A stretch of DNA of 64,000 bases from Stutzerimonas xanthomarina (GTDB taxonomy: Bacteria > Pseudomonadota > Gammaproteobacteria > Pseudomonadales > Pseudomonadaceae). The notes under the pieces are model-generated. The model did not search any database. It had not been told where the DNA came from and saw only the letters and a list, made by a program, of their open reading frames with translations. Numbering within the stretch: the first letter of the stretch is position 1; each line of letters opens with the position of its first letter. Of the stretch, positions 9,215 to 16,893 are shown piece after piece. The DNA lies in assembly GCF_003935375.1 (NCBI RefSeq), contig NZ_RHQM01000005.1, forward strand, positions 186,001 through 250,000, given 5' to 3'. The position numbers and the translations under genes were made by a program.

Positions 9215-9964
9215 ATGGAAGTGCGCAAGATGATTGGTATCGGCTGTGCGGGCTGGAGCCTGCCGCGCGAGGCGTGGCTGGCATTCGCTGAGCAAGGCAC
9301 GCACCTGCAGCGCTACAGCGGAGAGCTATCGGTGGTCGAGATCAACAGCTCGTTCTACCGACCGCATCGCCCGGCCACCTATCGCAAGTGGGCGGCGAGC
9401 GTGCCGGAGGACTTCCGCTTTTGCGTGAAGATGCCCAGGCAGATCAGCCATGAGCTGCGCTTGCGCGAGTGTGACGAGGCGCTCGAGCGCTTTCTCGGCG
9501 AATCGACCGAGCTGGCTGAAAAGCTCGGCTGCCTGTTGCTGCAATTGCCGCCATCGCTCACCTTCGATCCTTCAACGGCGGAGGACTTCTTCGCTGCCAT
9601 GCGCGCACGCTACGACGGTGCACTGGTACTCGAACCGCGGCATGCGAGCTGGCTGGACGCCGGTGAGCTGCTCGAGCGTTGGCGTATCGCACGGGTGGCG
9701 GCAGATCCTTCGCCAATTGCAGGAGCAGAGCAGGCGGGCGGCTGGTCGGGCATGCGCTACTACCGACTGCACGGGTCGCCACGCATCTACCATTCTGCGT
9801 ACTCGGCCGAATGGCTGGAGCGGCTGGCTGGTGAGTTGCGGACTTCTGCTCGGTCCGGCGTGCCGTGCTGGTGCATCTTCGACAATACCGCCAGCGGCGC
9901 TGCGGTGGGCAATGCGCTGGCACTGCAGGCGCTGGTGGCAGACGAAACCGCCTGGTCGCCCTAG
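9215..9964 (+). CDS. DUF72 family protein
   Basis: A 249-residue cytoplasmic protein of the DUF72 (YecE-like) TIM-barrel family. Family landmarks are GIGCAGWSLP near the start, VVEINSSFYRPHRPATYRKWAASVPEDFRFCVKMPRQISHE, and GCLLLQLPPSL. The C-terminal YYRLHGSPRIYHSAYS and WCIFDNTASGAAVGNAL match the conserved end of the family. The molecular role is unknown. The ATG at 9215 is placed 10 bases after AAGGAG; a later ATG at 9230 is possible. The TAG stop overlaps the stop of the convergent next gene in the four bases CTAG. Confidence 0.85.
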   Translation: MEVRKMIGIGCAGWSLPREAWLAFAEQGTHLQRYSGELSVVEINSSFYRPHRPATYRKWAASVPEDFRFCVKMPRQISHELRLRECDEALERFLGESTELAEKLGCLLLQLPPSLTFDPSTAEDFFAAMRARYDGALVLEPRHASWLDAGELLERWRIARVAADPSPIAGAEQAGGWSGMRYYRLHGSPRIYHSAYSAEWLERLAGELRTSARSGVPCWCIFDNTASGAAVGNALALQALVADETAWSP

Positions 9965-10557
9965 CGCGGGATGATGCGTACGCGACCCGCGGTGTTGTCG
10001 CGCCGGGCAGCCTTTTCGTTTTCCGCGCGGCCGGGAATCGAGCCGAAATCCGCACCGCGATCCGGTGTCGAGCTGCCGTCCAGTTCGCGCTCGTCGACGC
10101 TGATCGAGGTGGCGTCCGGGTAGCCGGTGGTCAGCGTCTCGGTGCTGGCGGTAACCGGGGTGGCATCGTCGTCGCCCCAGTTGGCGCTGCGCTCGTCGAT
10201 ATCGATGGCGCCGTTGCGCTCCATGACACGCTCGACTGCGGAAACCCGGCTGTCGTCCTCCAGCGTTACGGTGACGATGGTAGATCCGCGGCGGGCCGCT
10301 TCGGGGTAACGACCGGCATGCTGGCTCGATCCGTCGCCGAAGACCTTGTGAAAGAAACTGCCGATCTTGTCGGCCACTGTTGCGTCTTCACCCGGCTCCT
10401 CGCCGACCACTTCCACACGGTTGCTATCGAGGTTGTCGGCGTTGAAGGATGCCGATATCTGGATGTCATCGCTGGACACTCCTTCGCTCACGAGTTCGGC
10501 TTTGACTTGCTCTGCTTCGGCGTAGCGGTCAAAGGCCGCAATGAGAATCTGGGTCAT
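9961..10557 (-). CDS. Stress-type protein with N-terminal GSP17M-like region
   Basis: A 198-residue acidic, soluble protein. The N-terminal 60 residues (MTQILIAAFDRYAEAEQVKAELVSEG) resemble the general-stress-protein 17M-like fold, a betaalphabeta unit seen in Pseudomonas surface/stress proteins. A second similar unit follows (STIVTVTLEDDSRVSAVERVMERNGAIDIDERSANW), a pattern of two ferredoxin-like repeats. The last 70 residues are low-complexity, rich in Thr, Asp and Arg, and probably disordered. No enzyme motif is visible. The gene is monocistronic and converges with the DUF72 gene; function is inferred only from resemblance. Confidence 0.7.
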   Translation of the reverse strand: MTQILIAAFDRYAEAEQVKAELVSEGVSSDDIQISASFNADNLDSNRVEVVGEEPGEDATVADKIGSFFHKVFGDGSSQHAGRYPEAARRGSTIVTVTLEDDSRVSAVERVMERNGAIDIDERSANWGDDDATPVTASTETLTTGYPDATSISVDERELDGSSTPDRGADFGSIPGRAENEKAARRDNTAGRVRIIPR

Positions 10558-11063
10558 GACTTCACCTTTTCATATGCAGACTGGCTGCGGTGGGTGTGCG
10601 TGGCGGGCGCCTGGACCGGTAGCGGTCAACGCATAGGTACTGACTGTTTGGCGTGACAACCTTGGCGATGGTTCCGTGCGCGCTCATTTCCCGATGATTC
10701 AGGCCGGGGTGGGCAAGTTCGAATTTCAGTGAAATGCCTGCTGCGATTGATAATGCTCTTTTGAAGTGCTTCTTTAAGTGGAATGCACCACCTGCTTGCG
10801 CGGCACTAATAGTTGCACTGAAAACACTTTTTAACTGTGCCGGTACAATCTGAACTGTTCCGTTAATTTCCGCCTTTATTTCGTGTTGGTGTAATTGAAT
10901 AGTTGCTTCGTTGACCTTGAAATACCCGTTCCAGAACTTCTGGCGCGCTGATTGCTAAGTACGAATTGCCTAGGTAAACCGGAAGTGAGATCCGCTTCCA
11001 TCACCCTGCTGTTTGATCAATAGTCGGCATGCTTAGTTATGCAGATTTCAAGGAATTAACATC
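10558..11063. other. 506-base intergenic control region upstream of the amine-oxidase operon
   Basis: No convincing coding sequence. The half nearest the operon is visibly more AT-rich than the surroundings. It contains a sigma-54-type promoter at 10941-10956. Some 90-130 bases further upstream is an imperfect inverted repeat (GGCACTAATAGTT around 10801 with AACTGTGCC around 10833-10841), a position where an enhancer-binding protein could sit. No activator gene is adjacent. Confidence 0.5.
10941..10956 (+). promoter_or_regulatory. Sigma-54 (-24/-12) promoter
   Basis: TGGCGCGCTGATTGCT agrees with the RpoN consensus TGGCRCG-N4-TTGCW at every defined base, including the invariant GG and GC dinucleotides with correct spacing. 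It is 108 bases upstream of the amine oxidase start and on the same strand. Confidence 0.75.
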
Positions 11064-12662
11064 GTGGAAAGTTACGCTGTAAGCAGACGTACACTTTTGC
11101 AGTGGATTGGCAAGACGGCCGGTGCGGCTGCCATGTACCAGGCAATGACCTCGCTTGGCTTTGCCGCCGAAACCCATCACAACGAGCAGTTCGCCCTGAG
11201 CGGCGCACCAAAGGGCGCGTCTGTACTTGTACTGGGCGCCGGACTCGCTGGAATGACGGCGGCTTACGAGCTTCGCCGTGCCGGCTACAAGGTCAAGGTG
11301 CTTGAGTACAACGCCAAGGCTGGCGGGCGCTGCTGGTCCCTGCGCGGAGGCGACCGTTACACCGAGCTGGGCGGTGCGACCCAGGAATGCCGTTTCGATG
11401 AAGGCAACTACCTAAATCCCGGTCCCTGGCGCATTCCTTATCACCATCATGCTGTTCTGGCTTACTGTAAGCGTTTCGGGGTGAAGCTCGAACCCTTCAT
11501 TCAGGTCAATTACAACGCGTTGGTGCACTCCACCGACGCCTTCGGCGGCAAGCCGAAGCGTCACCGCGAAGTGCAGGCCGACTTTCAGGGACATGTCGCC
11601 GAGCTGTTGGGCAAGGCGGTCAATCAGGGCGCGTTGGACCAGAGCCTGACCGTGGAAGATCGCGAGAAGCTATTCGAGTCGCTGCGCGCGTGGGGTGCGC
11701 TCGACCACGACGGCAATTACCGAAAAAACATGGAATCGAGCTTGCGCCGCGGCTTCGCAATCGATGCAGGGGGCGGGTTGATGCCATTGGCCGAGCCGTC
11801 GGAGCCTATCGACCGGCAGGCGTTGATCGATTCCGGGCTGTGGAAAAAACTGATCGACGGGCAGGAATACGAGTATCAGAGCAGCATCTTCCAGCCGGTC
11901 GGTGGCATGGACATGATTGCCAAGGCCTTCGAGCGTGAAACGGGGGAGATGATTCGCTACGGTTCCAAGGTCACGCGCATCGACCAGAACGAGCAGGGCG
12001 TTACCGTGACTTACAAGAACAGCGACGGCAGCGGCGAAGCGATGCAGGACAGAGCCGACTGGTGCGTCTGCACACTGCCGCTGTCGATCCTGAGCCAGAT
12101 CCCCGTAAGCGTCAGTCAATCCATGCAGGATGCGATCCGCGCCGTGCCCTATGACTCCTCCGTAAAGATCGGCTTGCAGTTCAAGCGTCGGTTCTGGGAA
12201 GAAGACGAGCACATTTACGGCGGCATCAGCTACACCAACACTCCCATCGAGAAGATCAGCTATCCCAGCACCGACTACGGGAAAAGTGGCAAGGCAGTGC
12301 TACTGGGCGCCTATGTCTGGGGCCCCAATGCCTACGAATTCACCGCTATGTCTCCTGAACAGCGTGTGAACAAAGCCGTCGAGTACGGCGCACTGCTGCA
12401 CGCGCAATATCCCGAGGAGTTCGATAACGGCATCGCCGTTGGCTGGCACCGCGTGCCTTGGGCGCAGGGATGCTACGGCATGTGGAGCGAAGACAGCCGT
12501 GAGAAGCATTACCGCAATCTGTGCCAGATCGATGGCCGCATCGTTCTGGCCGGTGAGCATGCGTCCTACATCCCGGCGTGGATGGAAGGGGCGATTCTGT
12601 CTTCGCTCGATGCAATCAAGCGCCTTCACACCCACGCCGTCGCCACGCAGCGTGCTGCCTGA
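11064..12662 (+). CDS. Tat-exported flavin amine oxidase/dehydrogenase
   Basis: A 532-residue FAD enzyme of the flavin monoamine oxidase family. The N-terminus has a twin-arginine signal (SRRTLLQW at residues 7-14, then an Ala-rich hydrophobic stretch), so it is probably folded with FAD in the cytoplasm and exported by Tat. The FAD-binding motif VLGAGLAGMTAAYELRRAG is followed by AGGRCWSLRGG. The C-terminal flavin motif is GEHASYIPAWMEGAI. It oxidises an unidentified amine to an imine. The next gene, 18 bases away, encodes a cytochrome c, so electrons may go to the cytochrome rather than oxygen, as known for NicA2 with CycN. An upstream sigma-54 promoter is likely to drive the operon. Confidence 0.88.
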   Translation: MESYAVSRRTLLQWIGKTAGAAAMYQAMTSLGFAAETHHNEQFALSGAPKGASVLVLGAGLAGMTAAYELRRAGYKVKVLEYNAKAGGRCWSLRGGDRYTELGGATQECRFDEGNYLNPGPWRIPYHHHAVLAYCKRFGVKLEPFIQVNYNALVHSTDAFGGKPKRHREVQADFQGHVAELLGKAVNQGALDQSLTVEDREKLFESLRAWGALDHDGNYRKNMESSLRRGFAIDAGGGLMPLAEPSEPIDRQALIDSGLWKKLIDGQEYEYQSSIFQPVGGMDMIAKAFERETGEMIRYGSKVTRIDQNEQGVTVTYKNSDGSGEAMQDRADWCVCTLPLSILSQIPVSVSQSMQDAIRAVPYDSSVKIGLQFKRRFWEEDEHIYGGISYTNTPIEKISYPSTDYGKSGKAVLLGAYVWGPNAYEFTAMSPEQRVNKAVEYGALLHAQYPEEFDNGIAVGWHRVPWAQGCYGMWSEDSREKHYRNLCQIDGRIVLAGEHASYIPAWMEGAILSSLDAIKRLHTHAVATQRAA

Positions 12663-12680
12663 GTCATGAGGAGAAGCATC

Positions 12681-13091
12681 ATGTCGATATTCAACCCAGG
12701 CCTGGTTGCAGCGATCAGCCTTCTGGCCGTGGCGGTCGCGGCGACTCCCGCTTCGGCGGCGAATCCGCCACCTTTTTCCAAGGGCGAAACCTTCGAGGAG
12801 ACAACCGGGGAGGATCTGTTCACCGGTATCTGCCAGGGCTGTCACATGGAAGGCGGACAGGGCGCGATGGGGGCTGGTGCCTACCCTGCGCTCAAAGGCA
12901 ATCCGCGCGTCGCGTCAGCGGCCTACCCGATCTACATGGTGGTGAACGGCCAGGGCGGCATGCCCAGCTTCAAGGACTATCTCAGTGATCAGCAGATCGC
13001 CGAGGTGGTGAATTATGTCCGTACTCACTTCGACAACAACTTCCCCGACGCCGTCACCGTCGAGGACGTGCGCAAGATCAGCCTGCGCTAG
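12681..13091 (+). CDS. Periplasmic class I cytochrome c (predicted electron acceptor of the amine oxidase)
   Basis: A 136-residue secreted monohaem cytochrome. A Sec signal peptide ends near PASA/AN (about residue 31). The haem-binding site is CQGCH (Cys51, Cys54, His55) and the likely axial Met is Met94 in GQGGMPSFKDY. The start at 12681 follows AGGAG by seven bases; an ATG at 12666 is in frame but weaker. It lies between the amine oxidase and the RidA gene, in the same direction with short gaps. I infer that it receives electrons from the flavoenzyme and passes them to the respiratory chain. Confidence 0.88.
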   Translation: MSIFNPGLVAAISLLAVAVAATPASAANPPPFSKGETFEETTGEDLFTGICQGCHMEGGQGAMGAGAYPALKGNPRVASAAYPIYMVVNGQGGMPSFKDYLSDQQIAEVVNYVRTHFDNNFPDAVTVEDVRKISLR

Positions 13092-13118
13092 AGCTCGAAT
13101 ATCAACCAGGAGAAATCG

Positions 13119-13589
13119 ATGTCCCGTAAATTGCTAACTGCCGCCACGCTGCTGTCCACCGTTCTGTTCGTGAGCCATGTCCAGGCAGCCGATGGCGTAA
13201 TCCGCCACAAGATCCCCGATTCGGATTTCCCGATTTCGCTGGCGGTAGAGATCCCTGCGAGCGCGACCGTGGTCAACCTTAGTGGTGCTGTGCCGAAGAT
13301 CAGCTCCGGGGATACCGAAGCGCAGACAGTCAGTGTGCTGCAGAGCATCGAGGCAACGCTCAAGAGCCTGAATCTTGCGATGAAGGATGTGATCAAGATG
13401 CAGGTATTTCTGGTCGGCGACTCGGCCAAGGCCGGCAAGATGGATTTCGAGGGATTCATGAAGGGCTATACACAGTTCTTCGGCACCGAAGACCAGCCCA
13501 ATCTTCCGACCCGGTCTGTTTTTCAGGTTGCAGGCTTGGCCAATCCCGATTGGCTTGTCGAGATCGAAGTCACCGCCGTTCGGCCTTGA
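13119..13589 (+). CDS. Exported RidA-family enamine/imine deaminase
   Basis: A 156-residue Rid/YjgF-family protein carrying a Sec signal peptide (MSRKLLTAATLLSTVLFVS, cleavage near VQA/AD), unusual for a family that is usually cytoplasmic. The Rid landmarks are VVNLSGAVPKI, the substrate-carboxylate Arg in LPTRSVFQV (Arg132 of the precursor) and the Glu of VEIEVTA (Glu148), equivalent to Arg105 and Glu120 of E. coli RidA. RBS AGGAG before the ATG. As the third gene of the operon it is placed to hydrolyse the imine released by the flavin amine oxidase to a carbonyl and ammonia in the periplasm; that role is inferred. Confidence 0.87.
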   Translation: MSRKLLTAATLLSTVLFVSHVQAADGVIRHKIPDSDFPISLAVEIPASATVVNLSGAVPKISSGDTEAQTVSVLQSIEATLKSLNLAMKDVIKMQVFLVGDSAKAGKMDFEGFMKGYTQFFGTEDQPNLPTRSVFQVAGLANPDWLVEIEVTAVRP

Positions 13590-13597
13590 CCACCAGG

Positions 13598-13618
13598 GCC
13601 GCGCCTGTCCGGCGCGGC
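13598..13618 (+). terminator. Hairpin after the RidA gene
   Basis: 8-base perfect GC stem GCCGCGCC / GGCGCGGC around TGTCC, nine bases after the ridA-type stop, followed by TTGGGTT rather than a strong T-run. It lies between convergent genes. Confidence 0.5.
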
Positions 13619-13641
13619 TTGGGTTGCGGGTTCATTGTAGG

Positions 13642-14505
13642 TCAGCCGTTAACCACCTTGCCGCCATTGATATGAATGGTCTGGCCACTGACATAGGACG
13701 AGTCCTCGCAGGCCAGATAGACATAAGCCGGACCCAGTTCGGAAGGCTGGCCGCAGCGGCCCATGGGCATCTGGCTGCCGAAGTCTTCGAGCATCTGCGG
13801 GTCGTGCTTGCCGAACGACGGCGGCTGCAGCGGCGTCCAGATCGGGCCTGGCGCGATCTGGTTGACGCGGATCTCGCGCTCGATCAACTGCTGTGACAGC
13901 GCCCGGGTGAAGCCGTCGATCGCGCCCTTGGTCGAGGTGTAGTCGACCAGCAGCGGGTGACCGATAAAGGAGTTGATCGAGGTGGTGTTGATGATCGAGG
14001 CGCCGGCCTGCAGATGGGGCAGGGCGGCACGGGTGAGATAGAAGTAGCCGTGGATGTTGGTGGCGAAGGTCTTCTCCCACTGCTCGTCGGTGATGTCCTC
14101 GAGGCGGGTCTGGACCTCCTGGCGGCCGGCATTGTTGACCAGCACGTCCAGCCGGCCGAAGGCCTTCACGGTTTGTTCGACGGCATCGTTGCAGTGGCGG
14201 CTGTCGCGGATGTCGCCAGCGATCAACAGGCAGCGCTGGTCTTCGGCCTCCACCATCCGCTGGGCGTTTTCGGCGTCCTCGTGTTCGTCGAGATACATGA
14301 TCGCGACGTCCGCACCTTCACGAGCGAAGTGCACCGCTGCCGCGCGACCGATGCCGCTGTCGCCGCCACTGATCAGCGCGACCTTTCCGGCCAGCTTGCC
14401 ACTGCCCTTGTAGCTGTCGCGGATGAACTCGGCCTGCGGGTGCATTTCGGTTTCGCGACCGGGTAGGCGGTCCTGCTGCTGAGCGGGAATTTTCGGGTAA
14501 GCCAT
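13642..14505 (-). CDS. SDR-family NAD(P)-dependent oxidoreductase (YhdF/GsiB-neighbour type)
   Basis: A 287-residue short-chain dehydrogenase. After a 45-residue N-terminal extension (MAYPKIPAQQQDRLPGRETE onward), the Rossmann motif is SGGDSGIGRAAAVHFAREG. NNAG follows in VLVNNAGRQEV, and the catalytic Ser-Tyr-Lys set appears as NTTSINSF...VDYTSTKGAIDG. The extension and the RQEVQ segment are typical of the stress-associated SDR subgroup found widely in bacteria; substrate is unknown. The ATG at 14505 follows GGAG; the longer reading to 14658 lacks family similarity. Monocistronic, divergent from the sotB-like gene. Confidence 0.9.
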   Translation of the reverse strand: MAYPKIPAQQQDRLPGRETEMHPQAEFIRDSYKGSGKLAGKVALISGGDSGIGRAAAVHFAREGADVAIMYLDEHEDAENAQRMVEAEDQRCLLIAGDIRDSRHCNDAVEQTVKAFGRLDVLVNNAGRQEVQTRLEDITDEQWEKTFATNIHGYFYLTRAALPHLQAGASIINTTSINSFIGHPLLVDYTSTKGAIDGFTRALSQQLIEREIRVNQIAPGPIWTPLQPPSFGKHDPQMLEDFGSQMPMGRCGQPSELGPAYVYLACEDSSYVSGQTIHINGGKVVNG

Positions 14506-14866
14506 ACGTACTCCAGTCCTGAAATGGGTTCTGTAGGTACGGCTGGCGCTCGCCTGGAAAGTTTCGCCAGGATGCCGAACGGAAGTCAGGCAGCGGCAGA
14601 GCGCAGTGACGAACCACCGGCAGCGCCGACGCCATCGCGGCCGCTCGTCGTGGCGCACGTTTGCGACCTGACATCAGTGGATGGCGGGCGTAGAATCCGC
14701 GCCGCTTCGACTGTCCCGTCCCTCACTCCATCCGCTCCCGCTGCCTTCCTGCTCGCTTCGCGCGTGCGGGCCGCGTGCGTCATGGTATTCGGGCAGGAAC
14801 CGTCGCCCTTACACCCTCATTCGTTGCGCTTTGCTTCGACTGAATCGATACCAGACCCACTTCTCC
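14506..14866. other. Divergent intergenic region, SDR / sotB-like
   Basis: 361 bases without a credible gene. It holds a plus-strand promoter at 14668-14696 for the efflux gene and C-rich leader sequence downstream of it. No operator was recognised. Confidence 0.5.
14668..14696 (+). promoter_or_regulatory. Sigma-70-type promoter for sotB-like gene
   Basis: CTGACA, a 17-base spacer and TAGAAT, giving a predicted leader of about 165 bases before the ATG at 14867. Confidence 0.55.
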
Positions 14867-16057
14867 ATGAACGAATCGCAAAGCTCCCCGGCCGGGAGCT
14901 GGCTCAGCGTTATCGCACTGGCGCTGGCCGCCTTCATCTTCAACACCACCGAGTTCGTCCCTGTGGCGCTGCTCAGCGACATTGGCCGATCGTTCGACAT
15001 GCCGCCATCCCAGGTCGGGCTGATGCTGACCATTTACGCCTGGGTGGTTGCGCTGATGTCGCTGCCGATGATGCTGCTGACGCGCAATTTCGAGCGCCGC
15101 ACGCTGCTCATCCTGGTCTTTGTGGTGTTCATCGGCAGCCATCTGGTTTCGAGCGTGGCGTCTAGCTACGGCATGCTGATGCTCAGCCGGATCGGCATCG
15201 CCCTGGCGCACGCGGTGTTCTGGTCGATCACCGCATCGCTGGCGGTGCGTGTCGCGCCCGCAGGCAAGCAGGCGCAAGCCCTGGGCCTGCTGGCGACCGG
15301 CAGTGCGCTGGCGATGGTGCTGGGCATCCCGCTGGGGCGCGTGCTGGGCGAGGCGCTGGACTGGCGCACCACCTCCCTGGCCATCGGCGTGATCGCCGCG
15401 CTGGTGGCGGTCGTCCTGGCGCGGACGCTGCCATCGCTGCCGAGCCAGAATTCCGGTTCGTTGCGCAGCCTGCCGGTGCTGTTCAAACGCCCTGCGCTGT
15501 TGACCGCCTATGCGCTGACCGCGTTGGTCATCACCGCGCAGTTCACCGCCTACACCTACATCGAGCCCTTTGCGCAAACCGTCGCGCACCTGAGCGGCGA
15601 CATGACCACCGTCCTGCTGTTGCTCTTCGGCGGTGCCGGTCTGCTCGGTTCGTTGCTGTTCAGCCGATACAGCGCGCGCTATCCGAGGGGCTTTCTGATC
15701 GCGGCGATCGCGGTCATGGCGATCTGTCTGCTGCTGTTGCTGCCGGCCTCGCGCGCGAGTTCGCTGCTCGGTGCGGTGGTGGTGATCTGGGGTATCGCCG
15801 GGATGTGCTTTGGCCTGGCCGTGCAATCGAAGGTACTGAACCTGGCTTCGGACGCGACCGATGTTGCCATGGCCATGTTCTCCGGCATCTACAACGTCGG
15901 AATCGGCGGCGGCGCCTTGCTCGGCAGTCTCGTTGTCAGCCATCTGGGGTTGCGTGAGATTGGCGTGGCTGCCGGCTTGCTCGCGGTCGCCGGCCTGTTG
16001 CTTTGCAGCCTTGCGACCTATCGCTTAGCCAGGCCTGCCAGCGGCACGGCGGTGTAG
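14867..16057 (+). CDS. sotB: Sugar efflux transporter, MFS family (SotB-like)
   Basis: A 396-residue twelve-helix major facilitator, the same length as E. coli SotB. Family signatures are [21 protein letters not shown] in helix 1 and its loop, [17 protein letters not shown] near helix 2-3, and [25 protein letters not shown]. It would export sugars or related compounds (arabinose, IPTG in E. coli) by proton antiport. The start [10 protein letters not shown] at 14867 matches the family N-terminus; an upstream in-frame extension reads as non-coding leader. It faces the SDR gene divergently, with its own promoter at 14668-14696. Confidence 0.85.
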   Translation: MNESQSSPAGSWLSVIALALAAFIFNTTEFVPVALLSDIGRSFDMPPSQVGLMLTIYAWVVALMSLPMMLLTRNFERRTLLILVFVVFIGSHLVSSVASSYGMLMLSRIGIALAHAVFWSITASLAVRVAPAGKQAQALGLLATGSALAMVLGIPLGRVLGEALDWRTTSLAIGVIAALVAVVLARTLPSLPSQNSGSLRSLPVLFKRPALLTAYALTALVITAQFTAYTYIEPFAQTVAHLSGDMTTVLLLLFGGAGLLGSLLFSRYSARYPRGFLIAAIAVMAICLLLLLPASRASSLLGAVVVIWGIAGMCFGLAVQSKVLNLASDATDVAMAMFSGIYNVGIGGGALLGSLVVSHLGLREIGVAAGLLAVAGLLLCSLATYRLARPASGTAV

Positions 16058-16141
16058 CTGGGCTACGTGTGATCCGCTGCCGAGTTTGGTTGTTGCGGTG
16101 GGATCAGCAGGCTTTCGCAGAGTTAGCTTGGAAAGCTGTGG

Positions 16142-16867
16142 CTATTCATCCGTAGCGGTGCTTTCGAAAGATGCCTGCGGTGTGCTGTGGGCGGCCTGGG
16201 TGCGTGCGATATCCAATGCTGCACGCTCCAGGCAGCGGCCGATTACCCGGTCACGATGCTGGTTGCTGCGGATGCCATCCAACAGGGCTAGAGCCACATA
16301 TGTAACCGTGGCTAACGCCAGCACGAATACGATGCCTTTTCCGGCAATCCAGGTATCGGTCAGCTTGATGACGTCCGTCGACAGACTGACGATCGCCGAA
16401 ACCAGCATGACGATGACGAGATTCTGGGAGACCCAGCGTTCCTGAGGTGGTGGGCCGGCGATCTCGGCGATGCGCGCCAACTCCTGAATGCTCGCCGCGT
16501 TGAACCCGCGCTCTACAAGGGTATTTCGGAACAGTGCGTAGCGCAGCAGTTCTTCGCGGCGTAGAAAACCGTAGCGGTTCAGCGTTTCACGGGCATAGAT
16601 ATCCCGGTAGTACCACGCGCAATAGCGCTCCCGGGCCAGCAGCATGCCAAACAGAGCAAGCAGTGCGCCGGCCATGGCAGCCAACCCCTGCAAAGGTGAC
16701 TGGCTATTGAGCAAGGTCCCAACCAGCAATATGCCGACAGCGATCGTCAGCGCCCAGGAAGGCCAGACCATGCGCAGCCCGCCATGCGTGAAGCTCGCCG
16801 TGAACACGCCGGGTTGGCATTGTCGATAGAGCGAGCGGATCTCTGCCCATGTCGCAAGTACAGTCAC
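16142..16867 (-). CDS. Membrane protein of unknown function
   Basis: A 241-residue protein with two hydrophobic pairs: residues about 33-80 (WALTIAVGILLVGTLL and AAMAGALLALFGMLLA) and about 148-195 (NLVIVMLVSAIVSLS and GKGIVFVLALATVTYVALALL). Between them lies a charged cytoplasmic-type region (ERYCAWYYRDIYARETLNRYGFLRR). The C-terminus is polar. Codon use looks like that of its neighbours. I do not recognise the family. It converges on the sotB-like gene and is followed upstream by the rlhA-like gene on the same strand, 26 bases apart, so cotranscription is possible. Confidence 0.75.
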   Translation of the reverse strand: MTVLATWAEIRSLYRQCQPGVFTASFTHGGLRMVWPSWALTIAVGILLVGTLLNSQSPLQGLAAMAGALLALFGMLLARERYCAWYYRDIYARETLNRYGFLRREELLRYALFRNTLVERGFNAASIQELARIAEIAGPPPQERWVSQNLVIVMLVSAIVSLSTDVIKLTDTWIAGKGIVFVLALATVTYVALALLDGIRSNQHRDRVIGRCLERAALDIARTQAAHSTPQASFESTATDE

Positions 16868-16893
16868 GGCAGCGCCCCCCGGATGTATGGACG

